Assembly: GCA_037783545.1 (NCBI GenBank)
Contig: JBBELK010001360.1
Span: forward strand, 83,444 to 147,443
DNA: 64,000 nt
Origin: Henricia sp. BOLD:AAB3569
Taxonomy: Eukaryota > Echinodermata > Asteroidea > Spinulosida > Echinasteridae
Direction of reading: 5' to 3'
The position numbers and the translations under genes are program-made. Below the pieces are notes generated by a model. The model was not told the DNA's origin and made no database searches. It worked only from the letters and a program-made list of their open reading frames with translations. Of this stretch, positions 63,101-64,000 are shown one piece after another (positions within the stretch are counted from its first letter, which is position 1; each line of letters starts with the position of its first letter).

Positions 63101-64000
63101 GCCGCGCTGGTGTAACATTTGTACGGCCGTTGACTCACCCCAGATTGTGACGGGATTAGGTCAAAGTGTGTCCCAAATGCCGGCAAATTGGAAAATTCAA
63201 GGAATTTTCCCAACCAACTTCAAAATTTTGCATGCTCCAACTGTATATATTCCGCACTTGTCATGCAAAATTGACAGATTTTCGCTGGGAAATGACGGAG
63301 AAATTTCAGAGTTTAGGGAAACGGAGCTCGCTGCGTGGTTTATTCCCCTAACCGTGGCTGTTGAGGACACCCTCATGCGCCGCGCTGGTGTACATTTGTA
63401 CGGCCGTTGATCACCCAGATTGTGACGGAATTAGGTCAAAGTGTGTCCCAAATGCGGCAAATTTGGAAATCAAGGAAATTTTCCAACCAACTTCAATTTT
63501 GGCATGCTCCAAACTGTATATATTCCGCACTTGTCATGCAAAATTGACAGATTTTCGCTGGGAAATGACGGAGAAATTTCAGAGTTTAGGGAAAACGGAG
63601 CTCGGCTGCGTGGTTATTCCCCCTAACCGTGGCTGTGGGACACCCTGCGCATGCGCCGCGCTGGTGTACATTTGTACGGCGTTGACTCACCCCCAGATTG
63701 TGACGGAATTAGGTCAAAGTGTGTCCAAATGCCGGCAAATTTGGGAAATCAAGGAATTTTCCAACAACTTCAAATTTTGCATGCTCCAAACTGTATATAT
63801 TCCGCACTTGTCATGCAAATTGACAGATTTTCGCTGGGAAATGACACGGAGAAATTTCAGAGTTTAGGGAAAAACGGAGCTCGGCTGCGTGGTTATTCCC
63901 CTAACCGTGGCTGTTGGGACACCCTGCGCCGCGCTGGTGTACATTTGTACGGCCGTTGACTCACCCCAGATTGTGACCGGGAATTAGGTCCAAAGTGTGT
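54109..64000. repeat. Same satellite with dense single-base indels (probably low-quality sequence)
   Basis: About 36 further units are present, starting near 54109, 54385, 54656, 54928, 55205, 55485, 55758, 56036, 56310, 56582, 56854, 57130, 57410, 57684, 57957 and so on to 63719. Unit lengths jitter (276, 271, 272, 277, 280, 273, 278 and so on). The changes are mostly one-base gains or losses in short homopolymers: GGAATTTCC for GGAATTTTCC, CACCCCTG for CACCCTG, GACGGAATT for GACGGGAATT, GTCCAAATG for GTCCCAAATG. Three such indels lie in 54109-54384, but about a dozen in 63166-63440. Substitutions stay rare. The underlying units are ordinary members of the family, so I read this as uncorrected read error at a thinly covered end. 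All reading frames here are shattered. Confidence 0.85.

Larger units (their letters stand above)
1..64000. repeat. Satellite DNA array, 273-bp family, filling the window
   Basis: Every part of the window is a head-to-tail copy of one monomer of about 273 bp. Counting from GTGTGTCCC, the first complete unit begins at 196. There are 196 units to 54108 and about 36 more to the end, all in the same orientation, with no spacer, insertion or inversion seen. The main unit lengths are 273, 274, 279, 280 and 281 bp. Each monomer has an A/T-rich part (about positions 21-160, 37% GC) and a GC-rich part (161-260, 61% GC). Copies differ by a limited set of recurring point variants that define higher-order repeats. 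Arrays of this kind in eukaryotes are typical of centromeres, pericentromeres and heterochromatin. Chromosomal position cannot be read from the sequence, and I do not recognise the family. The repeat call itself is certain. Confidence 0.99.

Noticed and set aside
1-64000. CRISPR array or phage/bacterial repeat locus
   Set aside because: There are no unique spacers. The repeat is 273 bp and directly contiguous, and no cas-like or phage genes are present.
1-64000. rDNA spacer subrepeats, histone clusters or tRNA arrays
   Set aside because: I see no rRNA, histone or tRNA sequence anywhere in 64 kb. The GTTATTCC region does not form convincing Pol III A and B boxes.
54109-64000. Degenerating edge of the satellite array (true evolutionary decay)
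   Set aside because: Decay should bring mostly substitutions and insertions of other elements. Here the changes are private one-base homopolymer indels that increase steadily to the end, which fits sequencing error better.
1-64000. LTR or other transposon origin visible in the monomer
   Set aside because: I found no terminal repeats, target-site duplications, polypurine tract plus primer-binding site, or transposase/reverse transcriptase remnants in any frame.

Overview
The whole 64 kb window is one uninterrupted tandem satellite DNA array. I find no genuine protein-coding gene, RNA gene, transposable element or CRISPR array in it. The basic unit is a 273 bp monomer (47% GC in the majority form). 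Its main length variants are 274 bp (+1 in the first A/T tract), 279 bp (+6 bp in the GC-rich part), 280 bp (both) and 281 bp. I counted 196 monomers between 196 and 54108 and about 36 more to the end, all in the same orientation. An array of this size and design points to a eukaryotic chromosome, plausibly a centromeric, pericentromeric or other heterochromatic block. I do not recognise the monomer and cannot name the organism. The monomer keeps 14 CpGs where composition predicts about 15, which argues against a genome with strong germline CpG methylation, but only weakly.

Layout, with monomers counted from the shared GTGTGTCCC: 1-4070 is irregular array rich in +1 and +6 variants. 4071-5162 is a duplicated dimer. 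5436-15867 is built from a 13-monomer higher-order repeat (HOR) of 3565 bp, with one complete copy, one truncated copy, an 8-monomer (2191 bp) recombinant copy and the start of another. 15868-19714 is mixed. 19715-23008 is three copies of a 4-monomer (1098 bp) HOR. 23009-27960 is two copies of an 8-monomer (2203 bp) cassette, the first enlarged by an extra 546 bp dimer. 28241-33752 is mixed and includes a long-range copy of 17506-19162 displaced by 11,287 bp. 33753-35936 is a duplicated 1092 bp tetramer. 38127-39230, 44178-45817 and 47469-48584 are local duplications of 552, 820 and 558 bp. 48585-54108 is rich in 279 bp units.

From about 54.0 kb to the end the same repeat continues, but monomer length starts to jitter through single-base gains and losses, mostly in homopolymers. 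There are about 3 per monomer at the start of this zone and about 12 near the end. This looks like uncorrected sequencing error, as at a poorly covered contig end, rather than evolution.

Because 273 and 279 are both multiples of three and one frame of the consensus lacks stops, very long open frames exist (up to 2784 codons, 33481-41835). The variation shows no sign of selection on protein, so I treat them as by-products. The real content of the window is the nested HOR architecture: a record of unequal exchange and local amplification at several scales.
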